A DNA stretch of 64,000 nucleotides from Rhodospirillales bacterium (GTDB lineage: Bacteria > Pseudomonadota > Alphaproteobacteria > SP197). Where the stretch lies: NCBI GenBank assembly GCA_014323865.1, contig JACONG010000016.1, forward strand, positions 379,982 to 443,981, read 5' to 3'. A model generated the notes under the pieces. It made no database searches. It was not told the origin of the DNA and saw only the letters and a list, made by a program, of their open reading frames with translations. The position numbers and the translations under genes are program-made. The number at the start of each line of letters is the position of its first letter. Position 1 is the stretch's first letter. Below, piece after piece: positions 53,848 through 63,503 of the stretch.

Positions 53848-53888
53848 GGATGCAGAGCGGATTTCACGCACCTGGTTGGAACCGCTCT
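53848..53888 (-). repeat. AGAGCGG palindromic repeat, inverted full copy
   Basis: On the minus strand the sequence reads AGAGCGGTTCCAACCAGGTG then CGTGAAATCCGCTCTGCATCC. It matches the copy at 52884 in opposite orientation. The tupC stop TAG (53889-53887) is formed at its edge. Confidence 0.85.
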
Positions 53889-54654
53889 AGGGAACCAGAC
53901 GGCCTTCCACGAAGGCACGGGCGTGTTCGGTCGGCGGTGAGGCGAAGAAGGTGTCGGCGGCGATATCCGCCTCGCATCGACCGCCGTGGAGGTAGATGAC
54001 CCGGTCGGCCAGGCGGCGTGCCTGCGCGAGATCGTGGGTCACAAGCAGCACAGCGGTGCCGGTGTCGCGCGCCTGCAGGACCAGCGTTTCGATCGCCAGC
54101 GTCGAGGCCGGATCGAGATTGGCGGTCGCTTCGTCCAGCAGCAGCGCTTCAGGGACGGCGGCAAGGGCACGGACCAGCGAGAGACGCTGCTGCTCGCCGC
54201 CCGACAGCACACGGGCCGGACCGCCGGCAAGATGGGCAAGGCCGCCCATCTCGAGTGCGGCCATGGCACGATCACGCCGCTGCGCTTGCGCGACGCCCGC
54301 GGCCTTGAGCGCATAGCGCACGTTGTCGAGGACCGAGCGGCGCAACAGCACCGGCCTGTGAAACACGAGGCCCAGGAGACTCGCCCGCTGCCGGTCCGGT
54401 GCCCGCCCGGCCCAGGTGACCGACCCGGCGTCGGGCGCAATGAGACCCGCCATCAGGCGCAGCAAAAGGCTCTTGCCTGCACCATTGGGACCCAGAAGCG
54501 CCGTGATTCCCGGATGTGCATCGAGCGTGATCGCGACGTCGTCGACCAGGGTGCGGCCGTCGCGCACCAACCGGAGACGCCGCCCGTCGATCGGCAGGGC
54601 GCCCCGCGGTGACGTGATGACAGGAGCATCCATCGGGAACGTGTCGTCAGGCAT
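53887..54654 (-). CDS. tupC: Tungstate ABC transporter, ATP-binding protein
   Basis: The 255-residue ABC ATPase has Walker A LLGPNGAGKSLLL (about 54-66), Q-loop region LLGLVFHRPVLLRRSV, signature LSGGEQQRLSLVRALA and Walker B EALLLDEATANLD. The C-terminal part contains GTAVLLVTHDLAQARRLADR. It powers tungstate import together with TupB. Its start overlaps the tupB stop by eight bases. Confidence 0.93.
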   Translation of the reverse strand: MPDDTFPMDAPVITSPRGALPIDGRRLRLVRDGRTLVDDVAITLDAHPGITALLGPNGAGKSLLLRLMAGLIAPDAGSVTWAGRAPDRQRASLLGLVFHRPVLLRRSVLDNVRYALKAAGVAQAQRRDRAMAALEMGGLAHLAGGPARVLSGGEQQRLSLVRALAAVPEALLLDEATANLDPASTLAIETLVLQARDTGTAVLLVTHDLAQARRLADRVIYLHGGRCEADIAADTFFASPPTEHARAFVEGRLVP

Positions 54655-55351
54655 GGGAACCGGTGCTTGCGTGGCGCAGCAGGCCGGCGATGCCGTTGAC
54701 GACGAGCACGATCACCAGCAGCACGATGCCGAGTCCGAGCGCCAGATCGAGCGCACCCTTCGAGGTTTCGAGCGCGATGGCCGTCGTCATCACGCGGGTG
54801 ACGTGGTTGATGTTGCCGCCGACCATGATGACCGCACCGACCTCGGCCACGGCGCGCCCGAAGCCGGCCAGCAGCACGGTGACAAGTGACAGCCGCGCCT
54901 CCCACAGCAGGGTCGCGATGGTGCCTGTCCGCCCGATCCCGAAGGCGCGGAGCTGTTCGTCGTAGTCGCGGTGGAAATCCTCCACGGTCTGGCGCGCCAG
55001 GGCGGCAACGATCGGCGTCACGAGGACAGCCTGGGCAATGACCATGGCGTCGGGCGTGTAGAGCAAACCGAGCTCGCCCAACGGTCCCGCGCGGGAGAGC
55101 AGCAGATAGACGGTCAGGCCGGCGACCACCGGCGGCAGGCCCATCAGGGCATTGAGCACCGCAATCACTGCCGGGCGCCCGGGAAACCGTGTCACCGCGA
55201 CCGCCGCCCCGAGCGGCAGGCCGACAAGTGATGCGATCCCAACCGCCATCAGGCTGACGCCCAGCGACAGCGAGACGATCTCCACAAGGTCGCCGTCCAA
55301 CGTCGCAATCAGCCGAAAGGCCTCGCCAAAGGCACCGCCGAGATCCTGCAT
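54647..55351 (-). CDS. tupB: Tungstate ABC transporter, permease
   Basis: The 234-residue permease has five membrane segments and the TupB features LVGLPLGAAVAVTRFPGR, LNALMGLPPVVAGLTVYLLL and the EAA-like loop LRAFGIGRTGTIATLLWEAR followed by GFGRAVAEVGAVIMVGGNIN. Start ATG 55351 gives MQDLGGAFGEAFRLIATLDG, in keeping with the family. It is the first gene of the tupBCA transcript. Confidence 0.93.
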   Translation of the reverse strand: MQDLGGAFGEAFRLIATLDGDLVEIVSLSLGVSLMAVGIASLVGLPLGAAVAVTRFPGRPAVIAVLNALMGLPPVVAGLTVYLLLSRAGPLGELGLLYTPDAMVIAQAVLVTPIVAALARQTVEDFHRDYDEQLRAFGIGRTGTIATLLWEARLSLVTVLLAGFGRAVAEVGAVIMVGGNINHVTRVMTTAIALETSKGALDLALGLGIVLLVIVLVVNGIAGLLRHASTGSHA

Positions 55352-55500
55352 CGTTCCCTCTCGGCGGAGAAACCTATCCTGGCACCGGTTTCCTTCCACG
55401 ATCAGACGAAATTCCGTAATCGAAGCAGAAAAATACGCAAGAATACACTCTAGGGAACCTGATTCTCGCCGAACAGGTCGTCATGCAGGTTATGCTCCGA
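55352..55500 (-). promoter_or_regulatory. Region upstream of tupB, probable promoter/operator
   Basis: This stretch is AT-richer than its surroundings and has no gene. CGTAAT (55415-55420) and AATACG (55432-55437) form an imperfect inverted repeat with an 11-base spacer, a weak candidate operator for the HTH-PBP regulator. No firm -35/-10 pair could be set. Confidence 0.3.
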
Positions 55501-55541
55501 GTCTTTGGATGCAGAGCGGATTCACGCACCTGGCCGGATCC
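55490..55541 (-). repeat. AGAGCGG repeat, partial copy with TGCTCC tail
   Basis: TTATGCTCCGAGTCTTTGGA is followed by TGCAGAGCGGATTCACGCAC. The block TGCTCC-GAGTC-TTGGATGCAGAGCGGAT also appears at 53834 and, diverged, at 59944. The reading downstream (55542-55660, minus strand) looks like the end of a lost gene that I cannot identify. Confidence 0.6.
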
Positions 55542-55681
55542 CCGGGGATCGGCATGCCCATCGCGCGCATCTCGTTGAACGCCGCGTCCCAGCCGTCATC
55601 GGTCGCGAGCAGGCAGGTCTCTCGTCCGATCTGCGCTCGGCAGTCTGGAGGATCGCTGGACACCTGACGATTGGAATGGAC

Positions 55682-55755
55682 TGGCTGGGGCGCCTGGATT
55701 CGAACCAGGGATCACGGGATCAAAACCCGTTGCCTTACCGCTTGGCCACGCCCCA
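55682..55755 (-). tRNA. tRNA-Gln (anticodon UUG)
   Basis: On the minus strand the acceptor stem TGGGGCG (55755-55749) pairs with CGCCCCA (55692-55686). The anticodon stem-loop is ACGGGTTTTGATCCCGT with the loop anticodon TTG. The T arm is CCTGGTTCGAATCCAGG. The CCA end is encoded (55684-55682). The total is 74 bases. All arms pair, so it is probably functional and reads CAA/CAG. Confidence 0.96.
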
Positions 55756-55811
55756 ACCGGGTGCCCTCGTAACCCGGATTCCGGGACGGGCGCAAGGCGG
55801 TCACACGGAGT

Positions 55812-57137
55812 TCAGGCCAGCACGATCCTGTCGCGCGTCCCGCTCACCGATTTTGTTGCATTGCGCGTGTCGACCACGAGCGGCAGCGCGGCAACAAGGC
55901 CCGCATAATCGATATCGTCGTGGTCGGTGACGATCAGCGCCGCATCGTGACCGCCCTTGAGTGCCGCATCCCAGGAGAGACTTTCGCGGCCCGAAAGCGC
56001 AGCGTGTTCGCGGACGATGCCGATGACGGCGACGTGCGGATCGTGGAAGTCGACGATCGCGCCGCGATCCTCGAGCAGGGCCATGATCTTGAGCCCCGGG
56101 CTCTCGCGCATGTCGTCGACGTTCTTCTTGTAGGCCATGCCGACGAGCAGGATTCGCGCTCCGTTCAGCCCGCGGGCGAAGCGGCGGTCGAGTTCTTCGG
56201 CAAGGCGGCGCGTGACGTGGAGCGGCATGGCGGTATTGATCTCGCCGGCCAGCTCGATGAAGCGGGTCGCAACCTCGAACTCGCGCGCCTTCCAGGTCAG
56301 ATAGAACGGATCGATCGGAATGCAGTGCCCGCCGAGACCCGGTCCGGGATAAAACGGCATGAAGCCGAAGGGCTTGGACTTGGCCGCCTCGATCACCTCC
56401 CAGATGTCGATCCCCATGGCACCGTAGACGAGCTTGAGCTCGTTCACCATCGCGATGTTGACCGAGCGGAAGATGTTCTCCATCAGCTTGACCGCTTCGG
56501 CGGTCTTGTTGTCGGTCACCGGAATGGTTCCCGCGCGCGTGATCGCACCGTAGAGTGTGCAGGCCGTGTCGCGCGCCAACGCGCCGTCGCCACCGACAAC
56601 CTTGGCAATCTCGACTGTGCTGTGGCCCTGGTTGCCGGGATCTTCACGCTCCGGCGAATAGGCCAGCAGGAAGTCCTGGCCGGAGAGCAGCCCGCTCTCT
56701 TCCAGGATCGGCTTCATCAGCCCGTCCGTGGTGCCGGGATAGGTCGTCGACTCCAGGATGATCAGCTGGCCGGGCCGCAGCACCGAGGCGATCGTCCGCG
56801 TGGTCGCTTCGACGTAGCGCATGTCGGGCTCGCGATTGAGCGTGAGCGGGGTCGGCACGCAGATCAGGATCACGTCGGCACCGGCCAGGCGCGCGGGGTC
56901 GACCGTGCCATCAAATCGGTCGGAACCAGCCAGTTCGGCAATGCGGTCTGCCGGAATGTGCTTGATGTAGCTCGTCCCGGCAGCGATCTGCGCGATCTTG
57001 TCGGGATCGGTGTCGAAGCCGAGCACGCGGAAGCCGGCATCATGCGCAGCAAGCACCAGCGGCAGGCCGACATAGCCCAGACCGATCACGGCCACGCAGG
57101 CGTCGCGTTCGGCAATACGGGTCTGAAGTTCGTTCAT
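55812..57137 (-). CDS. Nucleotide-sugar dehydrogenase (UDP-GlcNAc 6-dehydrogenase-like)
   Basis: The 441-residue protein belongs to the UDP-glucose/GDP-mannose dehydrogenase family. NAD-binding VAVIGLGYVGLPLVLAAHDA, VILICVPTPL and the middle-domain segment AEAVKLMENIFRSVNIAMVN are clear. The active-site region is FMPFYPGPGLGGHCIPIDPF with the catalytic Cys. The C-terminal domain includes ILLVGMAYKKNVDDMRESPG. The GPGLGGHCIPIDP form and the length fit WbpA/VipA-type enzymes making uronic acids for surface polysaccharides. No other polysaccharide genes are nearby. Confidence 0.93.
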   Translation of the reverse strand: MNELQTRIAERDACVAVIGLGYVGLPLVLAAHDAGFRVLGFDTDPDKIAQIAAGTSYIKHIPADRIAELAGSDRFDGTVDPARLAGADVILICVPTPLTLNREPDMRYVEATTRTIASVLRPGQLIILESTTYPGTTDGLMKPILEESGLLSGQDFLLAYSPEREDPGNQGHSTVEIAKVVGGDGALARDTACTLYGAITRAGTIPVTDNKTAEAVKLMENIFRSVNIAMVNELKLVYGAMGIDIWEVIEAAKSKPFGFMPFYPGPGLGGHCIPIDPFYLTWKAREFEVATRFIELAGEINTAMPLHVTRRLAEELDRRFARGLNGARILLVGMAYKKNVDDMRESPGLKIMALLEDRGAIVDFHDPHVAVIGIVREHAALSGRESLSWDAALKGGHDAALIVTDHDDIDYAGLVAALPLVVDTRNATKSVSGTRDRIVLA

Positions 57138-57192
57138 GACGGCCCTTTATCCGCTCGCCTGAGTCTTGTGAAGTGCTGCCGAAGTGCTCCCG

Positions 57193-58077
57193 TTACCGCC
57201 CGACCAGGATCTCTGTCGCACCGCACCACCAGGCGGGGTGATCCCGTGCGATCGCCGATGCGGCGGCCTGTGCCTCGTCCAGAACCGCGGCAAGACCGAA
57301 ACATGTGGCGCCGCTCCCGCTCATCCGGGCCAGCCGGATACCGGGGCAGGCGTCGAGCGTTTCGAGAACATCGGCGATCACCGGCGCAATCCCGATCGCG
57401 GGTTGCTCCAGATCGTTGGCGCGGTCGGCCAGCATCGCCATGAGATCATCGACGGTGACCGGGCTCCACTGGAGCGGGTGCAATGGCGAGAACGGACCGC
57501 TGCGCGCGGCAAACACCGCAGGTGTCGGGACCGCGACACCGGGATTGACGAGGACCAGGGCCGCGACCGGCAGGCGCGGCGCGGCGCGAAGAACCTCGCC
57601 GATACCCGAAGCGAGGACGGGTTCGTCGTGGAGACAGGGCGGCACATCCGCGCCCAGCTCCAGGGCGACACTCTCCAGCTCACCGTCATCGACACCCAAC
57701 ATGGGCGCGGCGACCCGCAACATCGCCGCGGCGTCGGCTGATCCGCCACCAAGCCCGCCCGTGACAGGGATGTTCTTTTCGAGGTGAACACTGAAACGAT
57801 CCCGCCGGCCGGAGCGTTCATGCAGCGCCGAAAGCGCCCGCATTGCAAGGTTGTTGTACGGCGGCTCGTTGCCGATCGCATTGGCAAATGGTCCCGAGAC
57901 CTCCAGCCGGTCCTGGTCCGACGGCGCGAGCCAGAGCCGGTCCGCCAGATCGACGCGCACGAACAGGCTGTCGAGCTCATGATAGCCGTCGTCCCGACGG
58001 CCGGTGACGTGAAGATAGAGATTGACCTTGGCCCGGGCCTTGAACGGTCCCGACCAATCAGGAGCCTTCGTCGTCAA
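57193..58077 (-). CDS. ispE: 4-diphosphocytidyl-2-C-methyl-D-erythritol kinase
   Basis: IspE phosphorylates CDP-methylerythritol in the MEP isoprenoid pathway. The 294-residue GHMP kinase has ARAKVNLYLHVTGRRDDGYH at the N-terminus, the ATP loop KNIPVTGGLGGGSADAAAML and the C-terminal LARMSGSGATCFGL. The start appears to be TTG 58077, which overlaps the end of the TPR gene by 20 bases; no ATG gives a sensible N-terminus. Coupling to the TPR gene is common in alphaproteobacteria. Confidence 0.94.
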   Translation of the reverse strand: MTTKAPDWSGPFKARAKVNLYLHVTGRRDDGYHELDSLFVRVDLADRLWLAPSDQDRLEVSGPFANAIGNEPPYNNLAMRALSALHERSGRRDRFSVHLEKNIPVTGGLGGGSADAAAMLRVAAPMLGVDDGELESVALELGADVPPCLHDEPVLASGIGEVLRAAPRLPVAALVLVNPGVAVPTPAVFAARSGPFSPLHPLQWSPVTVDDLMAMLADRANDLEQPAIGIAPVIADVLETLDACPGIRLARMSGSGATCFGLAAVLDEAQAAASAIARDHPAWWCGATEILVGR

Positions 58078-59896
58078 GGCCAGACTGCAGCTTGGACTCG
58101 ATCGTCGCGGCCAGGGGGTCATCCTCACCGCCGAGCGACAGCGCGCGACGCCACTGGAACCGTGCCTCGGCAAACCGCCCGACCTTCCAGAAGGCATCAC
58201 CCAGATGATCGTTGATCACGGGATCGCCGGGCTCGTACTCGACCGCACGTTCGAGCTGCACGACGGCCTCCTCGTAGCGTCCGAGACGGTAGTAGGCCCA
58301 GCCGAGGCTATCGATGATGAACCCGTCGGTCGGCCGCTGTTCGACCGCACGCTCGATCATGTCGAGCGCCTCGTCGAGGTGTTCGCCCCGGTCGACCCAG
58401 GTGTAGCCGAGATAGTTCAGAATGAAGGGGTGCTCAGGCTCGACCTCGAGCGCAGCGATAAAATCGCGCTCCGCCCGGTCCCAGTCGCCCGAACGTTCGA
58501 GCGCAATGCCACGCACGTAGCGCATGCGCCAATCGTCCCCGGCCGCGCTGCTCATGCGGGCGAAGGCGCCGTCGTAAGCCTCGACCGCCTCGGGCCAGCG
58601 TTCGTGCATGCGGAAAATATCGCCCAGCACGACCAGCACGTCGGAGCGATCCTCCCGTTCGTCGGCCATCTGGCGCAGCAGCGCGATCGCCTGGTCCGAC
58701 CGGCCGGCGTTGTCGTGACTGAGTGCGATCCGAAGCCTGGCGCTCCAGTCGATCGGCGACTTGGCGCTGATCCGGCGATAGGCCGTGACGGCTTCGTCAT
58801 GCTTGCCCTGGGCCTCGAAGAGGTCGCCGATCAGAAGCGAGACCACATTGTTCTGCGGTGCCAGGTAGGCCGCCAGCTGGGCGAAGGCGAGCGCGATCTC
58901 CGGCCCGTCACTCGATTCGGCCGAACTGGCAACCGCAAACAGCGCTTCCGCCGCACCCTCGCGGGCCTCGTCGATCGCTTCCGGCGGCGCACCGCCTTCA
59001 TAGAGGCGCTCATAGGTCAGATCGAGCCAGAGGGTCTCGGGATTGGCGGCGACGAAACCGTCGTAGAGCGCTCGCGCCTCGTCGATACGGCCCTGACGCT
59101 CGAGAAACGCGCCATAGGCCAGGACAACGTGGAACGCGCCGCCGGGCTGGCTCTCCACGGCCTGCCGGAACGCCGCGTCGGCCTCCTCATCGCGTCCGGC
59201 GCGTTCCTCGATCAGGCCAATATGGTAGGCGCGCAGGGGATCGAAGCCGTCGGTCAGGTTGGACGGGCCGATTGCCGACAACGCGCCATCGTAGTCGCCC
59301 CGGGCGGCCGCGACCCAGCCTTCGAGCATGGGAATGATGATCGTGTTGTAACCGTTGACCGACAGCCGCCCCAGGGCCTCGTTGGCATCTGCAAAGGCAT
59401 CCCGGTCGAGCGCATCGGCCGCCAGCGTCAGCGGCGAAAACTGATCGGTGCCCTCGCCGACCGTCAGCTTGCGCGCCAGGGGCAGGGCCTCGGGAATGCG
59501 GCCGGCCGACACCAGGGCAAAGTGAGTCTGGCGCAGAAGATCCTTGTTGTCGGGGTCGGACGCCAGCGCGACCACCAGATAGTCCGCTGCCGCCACCATG
59601 TCGCGGTTCGAGAGCGCCGACTGCGCCGCGAGATAGGCGCCCGACGACGAAGCCACGGGCGCGAGCGGCACCCCGACACCGGACGACAGGTCGACGAGCT
59701 CGTCGGAAGCCTGGGCCAGCGTCGGCGCAGCTTGCGGTGCGGAGCTGGTCCCGGTCGTCGTCTTGCAGGCAGCAAGCGACAGCGCCGCCGCCGCGAGTAC
59801 GACCGGAAGAAGGTGGCGGTGTGGAACCGATCTGATCACGCGATCCTGCCAGGTTCGGGAAAACGGGACGGCCGAGGCCATCACCCATCCCATCAC
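58058..59896 (-). CDS. TPR-repeat lipoprotein
   Basis: The 612-residue protein has a lipoprotein signal (LLPVVLAAAALSLAACK, lipobox LAAC at about residue 44) and about ten tetratricopeptide repeats. Examples are VVALGDIFR-type units such as DWDRAERDFIAALEVEPEHP, then FILNYLGYTWVDRGEHLDEA and YYRLGRYEEAVVQLERAVEY. It is likely anchored in the outer membrane facing the periplasm and serves as a protein-interaction scaffold. The start could be ATG 59896 or ATG 59878. It is followed by ispE with overlap. Confidence 0.88.
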   Translation of the reverse strand: MMGWVMASAVPFSRTWQDRVIRSVPHRHLLPVVLAAAALSLAACKTTTGTSSAPQAAPTLAQASDELVDLSSGVGVPLAPVASSSGAYLAAQSALSNRDMVAAADYLVVALASDPDNKDLLRQTHFALVSAGRIPEALPLARKLTVGEGTDQFSPLTLAADALDRDAFADANEALGRLSVNGYNTIIIPMLEGWVAAARGDYDGALSAIGPSNLTDGFDPLRAYHIGLIEERAGRDEEADAAFRQAVESQPGGAFHVVLAYGAFLERQGRIDEARALYDGFVAANPETLWLDLTYERLYEGGAPPEAIDEAREGAAEALFAVASSAESSDGPEIALAFAQLAAYLAPQNNVVSLLIGDLFEAQGKHDEAVTAYRRISAKSPIDWSARLRIALSHDNAGRSDQAIALLRQMADEREDRSDVLVVLGDIFRMHERWPEAVEAYDGAFARMSSAAGDDWRMRYVRGIALERSGDWDRAERDFIAALEVEPEHPFILNYLGYTWVDRGEHLDEALDMIERAVEQRPTDGFIIDSLGWAYYRLGRYEEAVVQLERAVEYEPGDPVINDHLGDAFWKVGRFAEARFQWRRALSLGGEDDPLAATIESKLQSGLDDEGS

Positions 59897-59897
59897 T

Positions 59898-59970
59898 CTA
59901 GAGCATATCCCGTTCAGATTGAATCAATCTGAACAGGTGAAGATGCTCCGGGTCTTTCGATGCAGAGCCG
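59898..59970. repeat. CTAGAGCA-family palindromic repeat with TGCAGAG tail
   Basis: CTAGAGCATATCCCGTTCAG then ATTGAATCAATCTGAACAGG and GAAGATGCTCCGGGTCTTTC, with GATGCAGAGC following. Inner arms TTCAGATTGA/TCAATCTGAA pair perfectly around a short loop, and outer AGAGCAT/ATGCTC arms pair too. It lies between the TPR gene and ETF-QO genes and joins elements of both small repeat families. Confidence 0.75.
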
Positions 59971-60019
59971 GCCATGACACTCAAAGCACGACACGTCACA
60001 TCAGCGTCAGCCGGGAGCG

Positions 60020-61660
60020 TCACATGTTCGGATAGTTGGGGCCGCCGCCGCCTTCGGGCGTGACCCAGACGATGTTCTGGGTCGGGTCCTTGATGTCGCA
60101 CGTCTTGCAGTGCACGCAGTTCTGCGCGTTGATCTGCAGTGCCGGACCGTCGTCGCCCTCGACGATCTCGTAGACACCGGCCGGGCAGTAACGCTGCTCG
60201 GGTGCGTCGTAGGTCGCGAGGTTGGTCGCGATCGGCACCGTCTGGTCCTTCAGCGTCAGATGGACCGGCTGATCTTCCTCATGGTTGGTCGATGCCAGAA
60301 AAACCGAGCTGTTGCGGTCGAACGAAATCTCGCCGTCGGGCCTGGGGTATGCGATCGGCTTGAACCGGGACTTGGGCTTCAGTGCCGTGTGATCGGGGCG
60401 ATTGCGGAACGTCCAGGGCGCATGGCCGCGCAGCAGGACCGTATCGATCGCCGAATAGATGAAACCCGCCCAGAAGCCCTTGTGGAAGCTGGGACGGATG
60501 TTGCGCACCTTGCGCAGCTCGTCATAGACCCAACTCTGTTCGAGCGCCTCGGGATAGGCGGTCACCTCGTTCGAGTCCGGGTTCTCCTCGCCGAGCCAGG
60601 CGAAGACCTGTTCGGCCGCGACCATGCCGGTCTTCATCGCCGTATGGCTGCCCTTGATCTTCGGCACGTTCACGAAGCCGGCCGAACAGCCGATCAGCGC
60701 GCCGCCCGGGAACGTGAGCTTCGGGATGGACTGCAGGCCGCCCTCGTTGATCGCACGTGCGCCGTAGGCGATGCGCTTGCCGCCCTCGAAGTGCTGGCGA
60801 ATCACGGGATGCGTCTTGAAGCGCTGGAACTCCTCGAACGGCGAGAGATAGGGATTCTCGTAGTCGAGCCCGACAACGTAACCGACCGATACCTGGTTGT
60901 TCTCCAGATGATAGAGGAACGAGCCGCCGTAGGTCTTCGAATCCATCGGCCAGCCGGTGGTGTGGATGACCGTGCCTTCCTCGTGCCTGGCCGGGTCGAT
61001 CTCCCACAGCTCCTTGATGCCGATACCGTAGGTCTGGGGATCGCAATCCCTCCTGAGGTCGAAGTGCTCCATGAGCTGTCTGGAGAGATGCCCGCGGCAG
61101 CCCTCGGCGAACAGGGTCTGGCGGGCGTGGAGCTCGATGCCGGGCTCGAAATGCGCCTTCTTCTCACCGTCCTTGCCAATGCCCATGTCGCCGGTCGCGA
61201 CACCCTTGACCGAACCGTCGTCGTTGAAGAGCACCTCGGAGGCGGCAAAGCCCGGGAAGACCGCCACACCCATGGCCTCGGCCTGCTCGCCGAGCCAGCG
61301 GCAGACATTGCCCAGGCTGATGATGTAGTTGCCGTGGTTGTTCATCTGCGGCGGCGTCGGCAACCGGATCGCGTTCGAATGGGTCAGGTAGAGGAACCTG
61401 TCCTTCCTGGCCGGTGTGTTGAGCGGCGCGCCGCGCTCCTTCCAGTCGGGGAAAAGCTCGTTCATGGCATGCGGTTCCATGACCGCGCCCGAGAGAATGT
61501 GGGCACCGACTTCCGAACCCTTCTCGATGACGCAGACCGTGATCTCCTGGCCCGCTTCCCCGGCCAGCTGCATCAGGCGGATCGACGCTGCGAGACCGGC
61601 CGGCCCCGCACCCACGATCACCACATCGAATTCCATGCTCTCGCGCTCAACGTCGCCCAT
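60020..61660 (-). CDS. Electron transfer flavoprotein-ubiquinone oxidoreductase
   Basis: The 546-residue membrane-associated flavoprotein passes electrons from ETF to ubiquinone. It has an FAD-binding [20 protein letters not shown], the [19 protein letters not shown] segment and the C-terminal 4Fe-4S cluster motif [20 protein letters not shown]. The ETF-QO domain region [20 protein letters not shown] is also typical. ATG 61660 or ATG 61636 (MEFDVVIVG) may start. It links fatty acid and amino acid oxidation to the bc1 complex encoded elsewhere in this window. Confidence 0.97.
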   Translation of the reverse strand: MGDVERESMEFDVVIVGAGPAGLAASIRLMQLAGEAGQEITVCVIEKGSEVGAHILSGAVMEPHAMNELFPDWKERGAPLNTPARKDRFLYLTHSNAIRLPTPPQMNNHGNYIISLGNVCRWLGEQAEAMGVAVFPGFAASEVLFNDDGSVKGVATGDMGIGKDGEKKAHFEPGIELHARQTLFAEGCRGHLSRQLMEHFDLRRDCDPQTYGIGIKELWEIDPARHEEGTVIHTTGWPMDSKTYGGSFLYHLENNQVSVGYVVGLDYENPYLSPFEEFQRFKTHPVIRQHFEGGKRIAYGARAINEGGLQSIPKLTFPGGALIGCSAGFVNVPKIKGSHTAMKTGMVAAEQVFAWLGEENPDSNEVTAYPEALEQSWVYDELRKVRNIRPSFHKGFWAGFIYSAIDTVLLRGHAPWTFRNRPDHTALKPKSRFKPIAYPRPDGEISFDRNSSVFLASTNHEEDQPVHLTLKDQTVPIATNLATYDAPEQRYCPAGVYEIVEGDDGPALQINAQNCVHCKTCDIKDPTQNIVWVTPEGGGGPNYPNM

Positions 61661-61762
61661 AGCCTTGCTCCTGCGCCTTGCTCCTGCCACGCCCGCCACC
61701 GCGCATCCTCTCTAAACGAGGGAAACACGCGACACAATCGCCGGGAATGTTAATGTCGGGCC

Positions 61763-62596
61763 ATGACGATGACCCGGGACGAGGCCGCCGCGCTGCTGCG
61801 CTGGTACATGGAGATCGGTGTCGACGAAGCCGTTGCGGCCCAGCCGGTCGATCGCTTCGCCGCGCCCGCTTCCCCTGCGCCGCCTCCGGCCGTAACGGCG
61901 CCGGCACCTCCTGCCCGGATCGATTTGCCCAGGCGGTCCACGACACCGCCACCACCGATCGCCAGCGACAGCGATGCCCGCGCCGCCGCGATGGCGGCCA
62001 CCACCCATGATGAGCTGATTGCCGCCATCCATGCCTTCGAGGGCTGTCCGCTCAAGCGGACGGCGACCACGACATGCATCTACGACGGCAACCCCGAGGC
62101 GCGCATCATGATCATCGGCGAGGCGCCGGGGGGTGAAGAGGACAGGCAGGGCAAACCTTTCGTCGGGCCCGCCGGCAAGCTGCTCGACAGGATGCTGGCG
62201 GCGATCGGGCTCGACCGCACCACGACCTACATCACCAACACGCTCTACTGGCGTCCTCCGGGCAACCGCACGCCAACGCCCGAGGAAATCATGCTTTGCC
62301 TGCCGTTCCTGGAACGGCAGGTCGCTCTGATCAACCCCGCGCTCCTGGTTTACACTGGTGGCACGGCCGCCAAGGCCATGCTCAACCGGAGCGAGGGCAT
62401 CACCCGTTTGCGCGGCCGCTGGTTCAGCCTGGAGCGCGAGGGACTGGAGCCGATTCCGGCCATCGCGATGTTCCACCCCGCCTATCTGCTGCGCCAGCCC
62501 GCGCGCAAGAAGGACAGCTGGCGCGATCTGCTGGCGATTCGGTCCAAAGCCGAGGCGCTGGGGGTGATGCCGGGCGCGACTCCGCAGGAATCCTGA
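61763..62596 (+). CDS. Uracil-DNA glycosylase, SPO1/type 4-like
   Basis: The 277-residue protein removes uracil from DNA. After a low-complexity Pro/Ala linker (about 30-72), the catalytic domain shows [20 protein letters not shown] followed by [34 protein letters not shown] and the C-terminal [18 protein letters not shown]. This is the alphaproteobacterial long form. The Cys residues FEGCPLK and TTTCIYDG may bind an Fe-S cluster. It is divergent from ETF-QO. Confidence 0.93.
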   Translation: MTMTRDEAAALLRWYMEIGVDEAVAAQPVDRFAAPASPAPPPAVTAPAPPARIDLPRRSTTPPPPIASDSDARAAAMAATTHDELIAAIHAFEGCPLKRTATTTCIYDGNPEARIMIIGEAPGGEEDRQGKPFVGPAGKLLDRMLAAIGLDRTTTYITNTLYWRPPGNRTPTPEEIMLCLPFLERQVALINPALLVYTGGTAAKAMLNRSEGITRLRGRWFSLEREGLEPIPAIAMFHPAYLLRQPARKKDSWRDLLAIRSKAEALGVMPGATPQES

Positions 62597-62773
62597 GGGC
62601 AATCCCGGGGGGCACGGCCGTCAAATCGAGAACGCCATGGGAGAACGTCATGGCAAGACGACTGGGGCGAGACGACCGGGGCAAGCAACTGGATCGATCG
62701 CTTGCGCCTCGACCCGACGACGCCCACCTTGGATGTGGTAGCCGCAGGCTCCATGACCGGGAGGAACAGCAAC
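62597..62773. other. Intergenic stretch, no gene recognised
   Basis: 177 bases between the glycosylase and moaB. The frame in front of moaB is open but without resemblance to known proteins. It could hold the end of a lost gene or a leader. Confidence 0.4.
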
Positions 62774-63325
62774 ATGCCGGGAATTGACGAGAGCAGGGCG
62801 TTTCTGGCCGTCAGGATCGCGGTGCTGACGGTCTCCGACACCCGTTCGCCTGAGGACGACCGGTCCGGCAACATCCTGGTCGAACGCATCGAGGGTGCCG
62901 GTCACATTGTTGCCGACCGCCAGATCATCCGGGACGAACAGGCCGGGATCGAAGCCGCGCTAGGGCACTGGATCGGCGACGACAGCATCGACGTCGTGAT
63001 CGCCACCGGCGGCACCGGCGTGACCGGCCGCGACGTGACGCCGGAAGCCTTCGAAGCGGTCTGCGAGAAGGCGATCCCCGGTTTCGGCGAGCTGTTCCGC
63101 TGGCTGTCATTCGGGAAGATCGGCACGTCGACCGTGCAGTCCCGCGCGACCGCGGGTGTCGCCGGCGGCACCTATCTCTTTGCCCTGCCGGGTTCGCCCG
63201 GGGCCTGCAAGGACGCCTGGGACGACATCCTGGTTCATCAGCTCGATTACCGCTTCCGGCCCTGCAACTTCGTGGAACTGATGCCGCGCCTGACCGAGTC
63301 AGGCCGCGCGACCGCCCGGAAGTAG
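62774..63325 (+). CDS. moaB: Molybdenum cofactor biosynthesis protein B
   Basis: The 183-residue MoaB/Mog-fold protein shows [60 protein letters not shown] and [17 protein letters not shown]. MoaB adenylylates or binds molybdopterin in cofactor synthesis. ATG 62774 gives the usual N-terminus. A tungstate or molybdate link with the tup locus 7 kb away is possible but not shown. Confidence 0.95.
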   Translation: MPGIDESRAFLAVRIAVLTVSDTRSPEDDRSGNILVERIEGAGHIVADRQIIRDEQAGIEAALGHWIGDDSIDVVIATGGTGVTGRDVTPEAFEAVCEKAIPGFGELFRWLSFGKIGTSTVQSRATAGVAGGTYLFALPGSPGACKDAWDDILVHQLDYRFRPCNFVELMPRLTESGRATARK

Positions 63326-63344
63326 CCGTGACAACATCGCTGTC

Positions 63345-63365
63345 GGCGGGCTAGTCCGGCCCGCC
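63345..63365 (+). terminator. Hairpin after moaB
   Basis: GGCGGGC (63345-63351) and GCCCGCC (63359-63365) form a 7-bp GC stem with loop TAGTCCG. No U-run follows. It lies 20 bases after the moaB stop. The remaining sequence to 63503 shows no gene and drops in GC. Confidence 0.5.
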
Positions 63366-63503
63366 CGGGTATGGCGATAACCGGCAACGCCCGCAATCGG
63401 CTTTGAACAGCAAAAGCCCTTGCAGGCGATGAAGCATTGGTACGGGATACGACAGGCTAGGGTGTGGTAGCTGGGATTTTGCTAGACTTGGGAGGGTATA
63501 GTC

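Noticed and set aside
55352-55500. Molybdenum-cofactor or tungsten riboswitch upstream of tupB
   Set aside because: The region lacks the long conserved stems of that riboswitch class; only a weak inverted repeat was found.
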